DNA of 64,000 nucleotides from Mycolicibacterium mengxianglii. Lineage in GTDB: Bacteria; Actinomycetota; Actinomycetes; Mycobacteriales; Mycobacteriaceae. Below the pieces are notes generated by a model. It made no database searches. It was not told the DNA's origin and was given only the letters and a program-made list of their open reading frames with translations. Both the position numbers and the translations under genes were made by a program. The DNA lies in NCBI RefSeq assembly GCF_015710575.1, contig NZ_CP065373.1, positions 4,774,001 to 4,838,000 on the forward strand. The letters are read 5' to 3'. Positions 9,461 to 17,726 of the stretch are shown piece after piece; positions within the stretch are counted from its first letter, which is position 1, and every line of letters starts with the position of its first letter.

Positions 9461-9966
9461 CTAGGTCCTTAGGTATCGTGGCCGAATATGGACTGCAGAC
9501 GTTTGGACGTGAGTGGCCGCGGGAGGGAACAATTCGCCAATGATGGCAGTTCCCTGAATGGAACCGGTGAAGAACTCGTCTAGCTGCTCCGCGGATCGTG
9601 ACGGGCCGAGATTATGGTTCACCGCATCTAACCGCGCATTTGCGCATTCAACAACCCGAGAATGTGCAGTTCTTCCTGCAGAAACGCATCTCTGCAGGTC
9701 GGTGGGGTTCGCTCCATTTTTTTCGAAGTTCAGCGACGACTTCTCGTCCACAAAGAGTGGTTGCTCGAGCCGGGCTGGATCGCGACCCTCGGGACTCTGC
9801 CCACCCCGCTGGTCTGTTGCTGCAAAAGTGCAGTGCGCTCTGCGTGGTCCTACATTGACTATCCAGATGTGTTGCAGAACAGTGACGTTCATGAGAAGTT
9901 TTGGTCTAATGATTCGCGCTGGATGAACCATAAACTCTTTGGCGGAATAGTGGTGCGAGTTTGTCT
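9461..9966. other. Divergent intergenic region, no gene identified
   Basis: About 500 bases separate the minus-strand MFS start from the plus-strand MmsA remnant. Open frames exist on both strands (for example 9461-9931 minus), but none has recognisable motifs, and codon composition does not favour any of them. The region should contain the promoters of the MFS-nitrilase-SnoaL-LysR series and of the plus-strand genes. I could not pick out a convincing LysR operator. Confidence 0.5.
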
Positions 9967-10532
9967 GTGACTAATCCGGCTACCGGTGCGGTCGCCCTGG
10001 CCTCTGTCTAGGACGCGCGTGCAGTGATCGACGCCGCGGCCGCAACGTTTCCGGACTGGCGGGGCACCTCGCCGGCCAAGTATTCGACCCCGACTTCTCG
10101 GGGCAGATTCAGTGCCTGAGGAACGCTGGCGGCCGATGCGCTGGCCGAGGTGTCTGGCGCAGCACAAGGCTCGGTCCGACTCTGATCGACCGAACGTCAC
10201 CACCGAGACGAGCGTCTACACCGACGATATCTTCGGCCCCACCCTGGGCCGTGATCCGTGTGAGACCTACGACCAGGCCCTCGAAATCATCAATGACAAC
10301 CCCTACGACACTCGGTATCAACGTGGACGTTCCCGTGTCCATCGCCTACTACAGCTTCGGCGGCTGGAAGGCCTCGTTGTTCGGCAGCTCGCACACCCAC
10401 GGCATGAACGGCGTCAACTTCTTCACCCGGGAGAAGGCCGTCACCCAACGCTGGCTGGCGCCCAGCCAGGTCGGCGTCGAACTCGGCTTTCCCCAGAGTA
10501 ATGAACACAGGAGACAATGCGATGACAGTTAA
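9967..10532 (+). pseudogene. mmsA: Methylmalonate-semialdehyde dehydrogenase remnant
   Basis: Two ends of a CoA-acylating MmsA-type aldehyde dehydrogenase are left. The N-terminal piece reads NPATGAVALASV, a stop (TAG at about 10009), then VIDAAAATFPDWRGTSPAK. After a large internal deletion and frame changes the C-terminus follows: FGPTLGRDPCETYDQALEIIN, then INVDVPVSIAYYSFGGWKAS, LFGSSHTHGMNGVNFFTREKA, VTQRW and GFPQ. The catalytic Glu/Cys core is missing, so the gene is dead. Its 3' end overlaps the start of the iron alcohol dehydrogenase, implying the two once formed an operon. Confidence 0.85.
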
Positions 10533-11688
10533 TTTGGCAATGCCGCGATTTTTGACCGTCGGCGCCGGCGCTCTCACTACTGCCGGTGGAGCGCTCATAA
10601 AGTTAGGTGTTTGCCGGCCACTTATCGTGACAGACAAGTACCTGGTCAGTAGTGGAGCAACCTCCAAACTTGAGAAGGTGTTGATCGACGCAGGCTGTGC
10701 CGTAGCCGTTTTCTCTGACACCGTTCCTGATCCGACCACGTCCTCATTGATCCCAGCCGTAGAAGCGGTGCGTCAGCACGGCGCTGATTGCGTAATCGGT
10801 TTCGGCGGCGGGAGTCCTATGGACACCGCCAAGGCAATTGCCGTTCTAGGGCAAGTCGATGAGCCGATGCGGCGGTTTAAGGCCCCGAGCACCTACGCTG
10901 GGCCTGCCCTTCCCATAGTCGCGATTCCGACGACATCCGGAAGTGGTTCAGAAGCAACACAATTCACCGTCATAACCGACGACGACTCCGACGAGAAGAT
11001 GCTTTGCTCGGGTCTGTCATTTCTGCCCAGTGTGGCGATCGTCGACTATCAGCTTTCAACGACAATGCCGCCACGGCTCACCGCAGATACTGGCGTCGAC
11101 GCGCTCACCCATGCCATCGAGGCATACGTGAGCCGGAAGGCCAATTGGCTCTCCGACAGCTTGGCTCTGGGCGCGATTGCGGCGATTGGAAAGTATCTAC
11201 GTCGCGCATATCGCGACGGCAACGACGCTGAAGCCCGAGAAGGCATGATGTTCGCGGCCACTCAGGCCGGGATTGCGTTCTCGAACAGCAGTGTGTGTCT
11301 GGTGCACGGGATGAGCCGCCCGATTGGTGGTCATTTTCGAGTCGCCCACGGGCTGTCGAACGCGATGCTGTTGCCTGCAGTAGCGGAGTACTCGGCGCAC
11401 GGCGCCGAGGCGCGCTATGCCGCCTGCGCGCGAGCCTATGGCGTGGCGCACGATACCGACGAAGACGCGGGGGCAACGCGAAAGCTCATCGGCGAACTGC
11501 GACAGTTGTGCTCCGACGTTGAGGTGCCGACGCCGGAAGACTACGGAATCGACAGGGCTAAGTGGGAAAGGCTACTACCGGTCATGGCTGAACAAGCCCT
11601 GGCGTCTGGATCGCCCGCAAACAATCCTGTCGTCCCCACGGCCGCGGAGATCGTCGAGTTATACGAGGCGATGTACGCGCGCGCATAA
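10522..11688 (+). CDS. Iron-containing alcohol dehydrogenase family protein
   Basis: Group III (iron-type) alcohol dehydrogenase of 388 residues, NAD(P)-dependent. The nucleotide-binding motif appears as IGFGGGSPMDTAKAIA, the conserved IPTTSGSGSEATQFTV follows, and the metal ligands are in TGVDALTHAIEAYVS (Asp and His), GMSRPIGGHFRVAHGLSNAM (two His). I start at ATG 10522 because CAGGAGA lies eight bases upstream; the in-frame ATG at 10501 has none. The family includes butanol dehydrogenases and maleylacetate reductases; the substrate is not readable. It follows the mmsA remnant and precedes the CMD-family gene, forming the plus-strand half of the island's catabolic set. Confidence 0.88.
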   Translation: MTVNLAMPRFLTVGAGALTTAGGALIKLGVCRPLIVTDKYLVSSGATSKLEKVLIDAGCAVAVFSDTVPDPTTSSLIPAVEAVRQHGADCVIGFGGGSPMDTAKAIAVLGQVDEPMRRFKAPSTYAGPALPIVAIPTTSGSGSEATQFTVITDDDSDEKMLCSGLSFLPSVAIVDYQLSTTMPPRLTADTGVDALTHAIEAYVSRKANWLSDSLALGAIAAIGKYLRRAYRDGNDAEAREGMMFAATQAGIAFSNSSVCLVHGMSRPIGGHFRVAHGLSNAMLLPAVAEYSAHGAEARYAACARAYGVAHDTDEDAGATRKLIGELRQLCSDVEVPTPEDYGIDRAKWERLLPVMAEQALASGSPANNPVVPTAAEIVELYEAMYARA

Positions 11689-11767
11689 CGACCCGACCCG
11701 TTTCTGTCATCCAATCCATCAAATCGCAACGTGTTGCGGAGTCACTTAGACAAGGAGCAGTCCGCCA

Positions 11768-12172
11768 GTGGGATCAGACAACCAGTCGCTCCAGGACATT
11801 TATCGCGAAGGCGAATCAACACGGCGCGCTGTGATGGGAGACGGTTACGTCAACGATGCCCTCGCCCGGGCGGCAGGAACACCGGCAGAAGGATTGCAGG
11901 AGCTCGTCACCACTCATTTATGGGGAGCAGTATGGGCACGACCCGGCCTGGACCGTCGAAGCCGCAGCCTCATCACCATCGGAGTTCTTGCTGCATTGCG
12001 AGCCGATCTCGAACCCGAACTCGAAGGTCATGTTCGCGGTGCATTACGGAACGGCCTTAGCCGGCGGGAGATTACCGAAGCCGTCATTCATACCGCCGGC
12101 TACTGCGGCGTTCCCGCTGCCCTGTCAGCTATGCGCACAGTTCAACGCATACTCGATGCTCAGGCCGAGTGA
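11768..12172 (+). CDS. Carboxymuconolactone decarboxylase family protein
   Basis: Small all-helical protein of 134 residues of the CMD/PcaC fold. The segment LWGAVWARPGLDRRSRSLIT followed by IGVLAALRADLEPELEGHV and GALRNGLSRREITEAVIHTA matches gamma-carboxymuconolactone decarboxylases closely. It lacks the CxxC pair of AhpD-type peroxidases, so decarboxylase or isomerase-like chemistry in aromatic degradation is more likely than peroxide reduction. The GTG start at 11768 has AAGGAG about ten bases upstream. It lies about 80 bases downstream of the iron alcohol dehydrogenase and is probably co-transcribed with it. Confidence 0.85.
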   Translation: MGSDNQSLQDIYREGESTRRAVMGDGYVNDALARAAGTPAEGLQELVTTHLWGAVWARPGLDRRSRSLITIGVLAALRADLEPELEGHVRGALRNGLSRREITEAVIHTAGYCGVPAALSAMRTVQRILDAQAE

Positions 12173-12460
12173 CGCGATGGGCCTGAGGAAACCCGCGGCA
12201 TGTGCTGGCCACTTCCGCCCGGATACCCGCACGGCTCTAAGCTTCGATCCACCGATGAGTTGACGAGGTTAAGGTGTCGGTATATCGATATCGCCCTTGA
12301 TCTGTGATGATGTGTTTCTACGCAACAACCGCGGAGTTGAGACAGGCACTTCCGGTGGGCAGCGATCGCGCGATGGCGGAGTCGAACACGGCATCTCGGA
12401 GAACGGCACGGCCCGTCGGCGGCTCGATCCTTGACCGTTCAATCGGAAGCACCTGTCCTC
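12173..12460. other. Right end of island, no gene identified
   Basis: The stretch between the CMD-family gene and the resumption of the VOC gene holds only short out-of-frame open stretches. No integrase, terminal repeat or target duplication is visible. A TTG at 12431 happens to be in frame with the VOC 3' half. Confidence 0.5.
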
Positions 12461-12763
12461 GGCGACGGTTTCACGGTGATGCTCAACGACGACTTCCCGG
12501 AGATGACGGACGGGAAGTCGATGACACCTCCGGCCCTGGGTGGCACCCCGGTCACCATCCACCTGACCGTTACCGACGTCGACAGCTGGTTCCAACGTGC
12601 GGTTGATGCCGGCGCGGCCGTGGTGGCCCCGCTGGAAGAACAGTTCTGGGGCGACCGTTACGGCGTCGTCCGGGATCCGTTCGGACATCTGTGGTCGCTG
12701 GGACAGCCGGTACGCGAGGTCAGCATGGACGAGGTCGTGGAGGCGATGCGCGAGCACCAGTGA
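12461..12763 (+). pseudogene. VOC/glyoxalase-fold protein, C-terminal half (interrupted gene)
   Basis: From base 12461 the frame reads GDGFTVMLNDDFPEMTDGKS, then LGGTPVTIHLTVTDVDSWFQ, PLEEQFWGDRYGVVRDPFGH and SLGQPVREVSMDEV: the second half of a PhnB-like VOC protein, including the conserved WGDRYGVVRDPFGHLW that carries the terminal metal or substrate ligand of this fold. It continues exactly the protein begun at 4342. An upstream in-frame TTG at 12431 could allow a short product, but no good ribosome site is present. It is best treated as the 3' part of a disrupted gene. Confidence 0.85.
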
Positions 12764-12783
12764 GCGTCTAGCAAGCTGGTGGC

Positions 12784-13578
12784 ATGCGAAACGTGATCGA
12801 ACTCCATGAGGTGACCTTCCGGCGAAACGGCAAGCAGATCCTCGACGGGATCTCGTTTGCCGTCGCCGAGGGGCAGCACTGGGCGCTGTTGGGACCCAAC
12901 GGCGCGGGCAAGACCACCATCCTCGGGATGTGCGGCGCCGAGACGTTTCCCACCGAAGGCACCGTGCGGGTGCTGGGTGAACAGATGGGCAAGGTCGAGC
13001 TCGCACGGCTGCGCCGGACCATCGGCCACGTCAACCCCCGGCATCCGCTGAGCACGCCGCTGACACTGCGCGAAGTGGTGCTCACCGGTGTCTCCGGAAC
13101 GATCGATCTCCCCATGCGCTGGGAGCCCCGCCCCGATGACGTGGACCAGGTGAACGCGCTGATCGACACCTTGGGCCTGAGCCGGCGCGCCGACGACCGG
13201 TGGCCCACATTGTCCCAGGGCGAACGCGGGCGGGCGCTGATCGCCCGGGCGCTGGTCTGCCAACCGCAGCTGCTGCTGCTCGACGAGCCGTCGACTGGAC
13301 TGGATCTGGCCGCCCGCGAACAACTGCTGGAGACGGTGGACACACTGGTACGCGCGCACCCCGAGTTGGCGTCGATCACCGTCACCCATCACCTCGAAGA
13401 ACTGCCCACCGCCACCACCCACGTGCTGCTCCTGGCCCAGGGCCGCATCGTCGCCCAGGGGCCGATCGAGACCACGCTGACCAGCGAGGCGGTGTCCGAG
13501 GCGTTCGCCCACCCGGTGGACGTCCAGTCCGACCGGGGCCGGTGGACCGCACGGGCGGCCAGCAGGGTCAGCCGCTAG
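12784..13578 (+). CDS. ABC transporter ATP-binding protein
   Basis: Stand-alone ABC ATPase of 264 residues. Walker A is LLGPNGAGKTTI, the signature is LSQGERGRALIARAL, Walker B is LLLLDEPSTGLD, and the switch histidine is in TVTHHLEELP. The signature has glutamate in place of the usual glycine (LSQGE rather than LSGGQ), as in several ModC-like ATPases. No membrane partner or binding protein is adjacent, so it may serve a permease elsewhere or a non-transport role. It begins about 20 bases after the end of the interrupted VOC gene and may once have been co-transcribed with it. Confidence 0.9.
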   Translation: MRNVIELHEVTFRRNGKQILDGISFAVAEGQHWALLGPNGAGKTTILGMCGAETFPTEGTVRVLGEQMGKVELARLRRTIGHVNPRHPLSTPLTLREVVLTGVSGTIDLPMRWEPRPDDVDQVNALIDTLGLSRRADDRWPTLSQGERGRALIARALVCQPQLLLLDEPSTGLDLAAREQLLETVDTLVRAHPELASITVTHHLEELPTATTHVLLLAQGRIVAQGPIETTLTSEAVSEAFAHPVDVQSDRGRWTARAASRVSR

Positions 13579-13721
13579 CCGGGTCGGCGGGGTGTCGGGC
13601 AGCGGCGTTTAGCGTGCCGGGGATTGGGCATCTACTTGCGGTGCAGTCCCAGCTGGGCGCCGGACAGCGCCAACATCAACACTCACCGACGTCCATCGCG
13701 GTTCCCCGCAAGCGCCGGCCT

Positions 13722-14894
13722 GTGGCCCTGGTGGGCGCGTACGCGGCCGGTTTTGCCACCGCAACGCTGACTCGCCGCAAGCGCGACCACGACCCGTCGC
13801 CGGCATCGCCGCCGCCACCGTCGCCGACGGAGGACGTCATCCCCGAACCACCGCCGGAATCCACGAATGCGGACCGGCCGGACCCCGACGACCCCCGCAA
13901 GCCCGACTCCCCCACCGATCTCACCAAGGCGTCATGGCGTTATGTGCTGCGCCAGACCATCGGTGAGTTCGGGCGTGACCAGTGCACGGATCTGGCTGCG
14001 GCACTGACGTATTACTCGGTGTTGTCCCTGTTCCCGGCGTTGGTGGTCGTCGTGTCACTGCTCGGGGTGATCGGTCAGGGACAGCAGACCGTGACGACGA
14101 TCCTGCAGCTCATCGAAGACATCAGCCCCGGCGAAGCCGCTGAGACCCTGCGCCAGCCGATCCAACAACTGGTCGACGCGCCCTCAGCGGGCTTTGCGCT
14201 GGTGATCGGCCTCGTCGGCGCGTTGTGGTCGGCTTCGGGATATGTGGGCGCGTTCGGGCGGGCGATGAACCGGATCTACGAGGTCGACGAGGGGCGCTCG
14301 ACGATCAAGCTGCGGGCTCAGCAGCTGCTGCTGACCTTCGCCAGCCTGATCGTCGCGGCGGCGGTGGTGCTGCTGCTGACCATCAGCGGGCCGGTGGCCA
14401 CGGCGATCGGCGGCTACGTCGGATTGGGCGAGACCGGACTGACCATCTGGAACATCGCCCGCTGGCCGGTGCTGCTGGCGTTGGTGGTGGTGGGCGTGGC
14501 TCTGCTCTATCACGCCAGCCCGAATGTGGAACAGCCTCGGCTCCGCTGGATCAGCGTGGGCGCGGCCATCGCGATCCTCACGTGGGTGATCGCCTCGGTG
14601 GCCTTCGGGTTGTACGTCGCGAACTTCAGCAGCTACAACAAGACTTTCGGGGCATTGGCGGGCGTCATCGTGTTCCTGTTGTGGTTGTGGATCACCAACC
14701 TGGCCTTGCTCTTCGGAGCCGAGGTCGACGCGGAGCTCGAACGAGGTCGTCAACTGCAGGCCGGCATCGCAGCCGAAGGCGACCTCAAGCTACCGCTGCG
14801 CGATACCAGCGCGATCGACAAGACCAACGCCAAAGAACACAAGGACCGGTTGGCGGCTCTCAGGCTGCGCCGCACCCACGGGCAACAGGACTGA
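13722..14894 (+). CDS. YihY/BrkB family integral membrane protein
   Basis: Inner-membrane protein of about 390 residues of the YihY (formerly mis-named RNase BN) family. After a charged, proline-rich cytosolic segment, the conserved start of the fold reads DQCTDLAAALTYYSVLSLFP; about six membrane spans follow, with SASGYVGAFGRAMNRIYEV and FSSYNKTFGALAGVIVFLLW as other landmarks. The start is uncertain: GTG 13722 is chosen because codon bias upstream (including the alternative GTG 13641) looks non-coding. Molecular role in the family is unsettled. It stands alone, ending six bases before the convergent fprB gene. Confidence 0.85.
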   Translation: MALVGAYAAGFATATLTRRKRDHDPSPASPPPPSPTEDVIPEPPPESTNADRPDPDDPRKPDSPTDLTKASWRYVLRQTIGEFGRDQCTDLAAALTYYSVLSLFPALVVVVSLLGVIGQGQQTVTTILQLIEDISPGEAAETLRQPIQQLVDAPSAGFALVIGLVGALWSASGYVGAFGRAMNRIYEVDEGRSTIKLRAQQLLLTFASLIVAAAVVLLLTISGPVATAIGGYVGLGETGLTIWNIARWPVLLALVVVGVALLYHASPNVEQPRLRWISVGAAIAILTWVIASVAFGLYVANFSSYNKTFGALAGVIVFLLWLWITNLALLFGAEVDAELERGRQLQAGIAAEGDLKLPLRDTSAIDKTNAKEHKDRLAALRLRRTHGQQD

Positions 14895-14900
14895 CCGGGG

Positions 14901-16565
14901 TCAGAGCGGCAGGCTCGCCAGAATCCGTTGTCGCACGGTTGGTTTCGGTGCGCTTGCGGCAACTGTCAGCATCTCCGCGACGTCGGTGAACTTGACCCGA
15001 GGACGGTCGGCCGCCTCGCCGCGGGCCACCTCGGCGTCATCGATCGCCCGCCAGCCGGCGTAGTCGACCACCTCGGGCTGCCGACTGCGCACCCACCGAT
15101 CCAGCTCCGAGCGCGACGCGGGGTCAGGCAGCACGCCGGCGTTGTAGTCGGCGACGAGTTGCTGCACCGTCTGCAGTGCGCAGGACTTGTTGGTCCCGAT
15201 GAACCCGGTGGGGCCGCGTTTGATCCAGCCGGCGACATAGGCGCCGGCCGAACCGGTGACCCGCCCACCGTCATTGGGCACCACCGCCGCCGCTTCGTCG
15301 AAGGGCAGCCCGTCAATGGGCTTGCCGCGGTAGCCGATCGAGGTCAGAAACAGTCCCGCGGAGATCCGGTGCACCTGGTCGGTTCCGGTGGCGACGAACT
15401 CCACACCGGCGACACCGCCGTCACCGAGCACGCGCCGGGGTGTCAGCTCGTAGGCCATCCGGACGCGGGGCCGCGAGATTGGTGCCGAGCTGTCGCCGAG
15501 TTTGGCGAGGAGCTCGAGCTTCGCCCGCGTCAGCGGATCCTGGGCCGTCTCGAGATCACGGCGCGCCCGCTCATGGTCGGCGGCGTCGAGCACCACCTCG
15601 GATCGTGTTGTCAGCCCGATCAATTCCGGCAGCGTGAACGCCGAATGCGCCGGACCCCGCCGTGCGACGACCACCACCTCGCGGATCCGGGAGGTGCGCA
15701 GCACAGCCAGCGCATGGTCGGCGATGTCGGTGCGGGCCAGCTCGTCAGGGTCGGTGGTCAGGATCCGGGCGACGTCCAGGGCGACGTTGCCGTTACCCAC
15801 GACGACAGCCCGCTCGTCACTGAGATCGACCGGTAGAGAAGCGAATTCGGGATGCCCGTTGAGCCAGGCGACCAGTTCGGTAGCCGTCGCGGTACCGGGG
15901 GTGTCCATCCCGGCGATCTCGAGCCTGCGGTCATTCGGTGCGCCGACGGCATAGAGCACGGCGTGGTGGTGGGCCAGCAGGTCCGCGTGCCCCAGGTGCT
16001 TGCCGACCTCAACGTTGAGGTACATGGTGAACCCGCCACGGCGGGCGATCCGGTCGAACAACGCCGTCACCTGTTTGGTGTTCTGATGATCCGGCGCCAC
16101 CCCGGCGCGCACCAAACCGTATGGAGTGGGCAACTTTTCGAACATGTTGACCCGCACCCCGGGTTGGGTGAGCAGCTCGTCGGCCGCATACATGGCGGCC
16201 GGGCCGGAACCCACGATCGCGACGGTGAGCGGACGCTGCCCCTGGCGCACGTTCGGCGCCGGGATGACCGGCGCCAGTTTGGATGTCGGCGGGACCTTCT
16301 CCCCGGGCCGGCGTGGCGGGTAGAAGGAGGCATTGAGCGGGATGAACGGCAGTTGCTCGGTTGTCAGCCGCGAGTCCGGGGCGATCGCCCCGACCGGGCA
16401 GGCACTGACACACGCCCCGCAGTCGACGCAGGCGTCCGGGTCGATGTAGAGCATCTCGGCGGTGGCGAAGCCCGGTTCGTCCGGAGACGGGTGGATGCAG
16501 TTGACCGGGCACGCGTAGACGCACGACCCGTCGCTGCAGCACGACTGGGTGATCACATGAGGCAT
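14901..16565 (-). CDS. fprB: Ferredoxin/ferredoxin-NADP reductase fusion, FprB-like
   Basis: A fusion of 554 residues: an N-terminal 2[4Fe-4S]/7Fe ferredoxin (CVYACPVNCIHP and CVDCGACVSACPVGAI, residues ~16-60) followed by a glutathione-reductase-like flavoprotein. FAD binding shows in AIVGSGPAAMYAADEL and NADP binding in VVVGNGNVALDVARIL; LPTPYGLVRAGVAPDHQNTK is characteristic of adrenodoxin-reductase-type FprA/FprB. It moves electrons between NADPH and iron-sulfur proteins. The matching M. tuberculosis gene is Rv0886 (fprB). It lies 18 bases downstream of the diiron oxygenase gene, to which it could supply electrons. Confidence 0.93.
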   Translation of the reverse strand: MPHVITQSCCSDGSCVYACPVNCIHPSPDEPGFATAEMLYIDPDACVDCGACVSACPVGAIAPDSRLTTEQLPFIPLNASFYPPRRPGEKVPPTSKLAPVIPAPNVRQGQRPLTVAIVGSGPAAMYAADELLTQPGVRVNMFEKLPTPYGLVRAGVAPDHQNTKQVTALFDRIARRGGFTMYLNVEVGKHLGHADLLAHHHAVLYAVGAPNDRRLEIAGMDTPGTATATELVAWLNGHPEFASLPVDLSDERAVVVGNGNVALDVARILTTDPDELARTDIADHALAVLRTSRIREVVVVARRGPAHSAFTLPELIGLTTRSEVVLDAADHERARRDLETAQDPLTRAKLELLAKLGDSSAPISRPRVRMAYELTPRRVLGDGGVAGVEFVATGTDQVHRISAGLFLTSIGYRGKPIDGLPFDEAAAVVPNDGGRVTGSAGAYVAGWIKRGPTGFIGTNKSCALQTVQQLVADYNAGVLPDPASRSELDRWVRSRQPEVVDYAGWRAIDDAEVARGEAADRPRVKFTDVAEMLTVAASAPKPTVRQRILASLPL

Positions 16566-16583
16566 AGCTGCGCGACGATTCGC

Positions 16584-17600
16584 TCAGGCGACCGCGGCCA
16601 CGTGCGCCCGCTGCGGTTCGCTGCGGTAGCGCGAGGGCCTGCCGTTGATCTTGCAGAGCCGCCACATCACCTTGGCCGCCGGATTCATCAGCCCGGTGTC
16701 ATGGCACAGCATCCGCACGTCGGCGAACATGTCGGTCAGCATCTGGCGGGACTCCGGGGCCCGGAAGAACACCTCACGCTTGACCGAGCGGGGGATGTCG
16801 AATTCCTTCCAGAAACTGCGCGGCGGCACGAGGATCGCCTGGCACAGCACCCGCATGATGATCGGCACGTGCAGCGACAGCCAGAAGCGCTTGCGTGTCC
16901 GCAGGTGCGGCACCCGCTTGCGCAGGTACTCGTGGGCGAACGAGATGTGCCGCGCTTCCTCGGCCACGTGAATGGCCATCACGCGCTCCATGATCGGATG
17001 CAGGGCTTTACCCTCGCGCAGCACGCTCTTCTGCGTGTGATCGATCGGCTCCTCGCCGGCGAGCACACCGAAGAAGAACACGATGGGCAGCGGACCGGCC
17101 GCCAGCGGGATGACCTGCGAGAGCCATTTGAGCACCCGCGGCATACCGGGCACGTCGGCCCCGATACGGTTCACCATCTCCTGGAACATCATGGTGTGGT
17201 TGCACTCTTCAACCGACTCGTGCAGGCAGTACCGATACTCCGGCGAGCCGTTGGGCACCCAGAACGCGTAGTTCATCAGGCCCCGGATGAGGATCGATTC
17301 GAAGTGCAGACCGACCTTGGCGACGTTGGCCTGACGCCACATCCCGATCTCGATCTGCCGCTCGCGCGGCTGTGCCTGATACCAGGGGTGCCGGCCGAAC
17401 GGATCGGTTGCCGGCAGGATCCACCGGTCGTCATCGGGGATCACCGCGAACTCCGGGGAGTCCCAGTCGATGTCGGTGTACGGGTTGAAGTTGCGTCGCA
17501 CCGACCCCTCGGACAGTGTGGTGAGCATGTCGACATACTGCTGGTCATCGCGCACTTCCATGTTGCGCTGCCAGCGTCGGATCATCTTCGTGCGAGCCAT
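16584..17600 (-). CDS. Diiron oxygenase, AurF/Rv0885-like
   Basis: Protein of 338 residues resembling AurF-type non-haem diiron N-oxygenases and mycobacterial Rv0885. Helices with possible iron ligands are visible: ILIRGLMNYAFWVPNGSPEY, LHESVEECNHTMMFQEMVNR and MERVMAIHVAEEARHISFAH (E-x-x-H and E-x-x-R-H patterns). The ATG at 17600 follows a strong GGAGGTCTGG ribosome site; the longer open frame upstream runs through the divergent map promoter. Operon with fprB downstream suggests a monooxygenase/reductase pair. Substrate unknown. Confidence 0.85.
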   Translation of the reverse strand: MARTKMIRRWQRNMEVRDDQQYVDMLTTLSEGSVRRNFNPYTDIDWDSPEFAVIPDDDRWILPATDPFGRHPWYQAQPRERQIEIGMWRQANVAKVGLHFESILIRGLMNYAFWVPNGSPEYRYCLHESVEECNHTMMFQEMVNRIGADVPGMPRVLKWLSQVIPLAAGPLPIVFFFGVLAGEEPIDHTQKSVLREGKALHPIMERVMAIHVAEEARHISFAHEYLRKRVPHLRTRKRFWLSLHVPIIMRVLCQAILVPPRSFWKEFDIPRSVKREVFFRAPESRQMLTDMFADVRMLCHDTGLMNPAAKVMWRLCKINGRPSRYRSEPQRAHVAAVA

Positions 17601-17726
17601 TCCAGACCTCCGGATTGCATCGTGAGGTTTACATTCGGCCACTTGATGTACAACGGTACCGCAGGTATCGCATAAAACCAATACCCTTTCCCGGGTCGAT
17701 TTAGACATTTGCTGGAAGCAGGTCAG

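Larger units (their letters stand above)
4498..12460. mobile_element. Genomic island inserted in a VOC gene (~8 kb)
   Basis: Boundaries are set by the two halves of the interrupted VOC gene, accurate to a few bases. The insert contains three decayed genes (aldo/keto reductase, IS21-type istB, MmsA-type dehydrogenase) and six apparently intact genes for a LysR regulator, SnoaL-like protein, nitrilase, MFS permease, iron alcohol dehydrogenase and CMD-family protein. Codon third positions in 5775-12172 contain visibly more A and T than the flanking genes. I see no integrase, no flanking tRNA and no obvious target-site duplication. The istB remnant is the only mobility gene trace, so the mechanism of entry is unknown. 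Confidence 0.8.

Noticed and set aside
9461..9931. Open frame of 156 codons on the minus strand upstream of the island MFS gene
   Set aside because: No recognisable motif, no ribosome site, competing frames on the other strand and no codon-phase signal; more likely regulatory or decayed DNA.
15852..17675. Very long plus-strand open frame antisense to fprB and the diiron gene
   Set aside because: High-GC shadow frame; the minus-strand genes have full motifs and ribosome sites.
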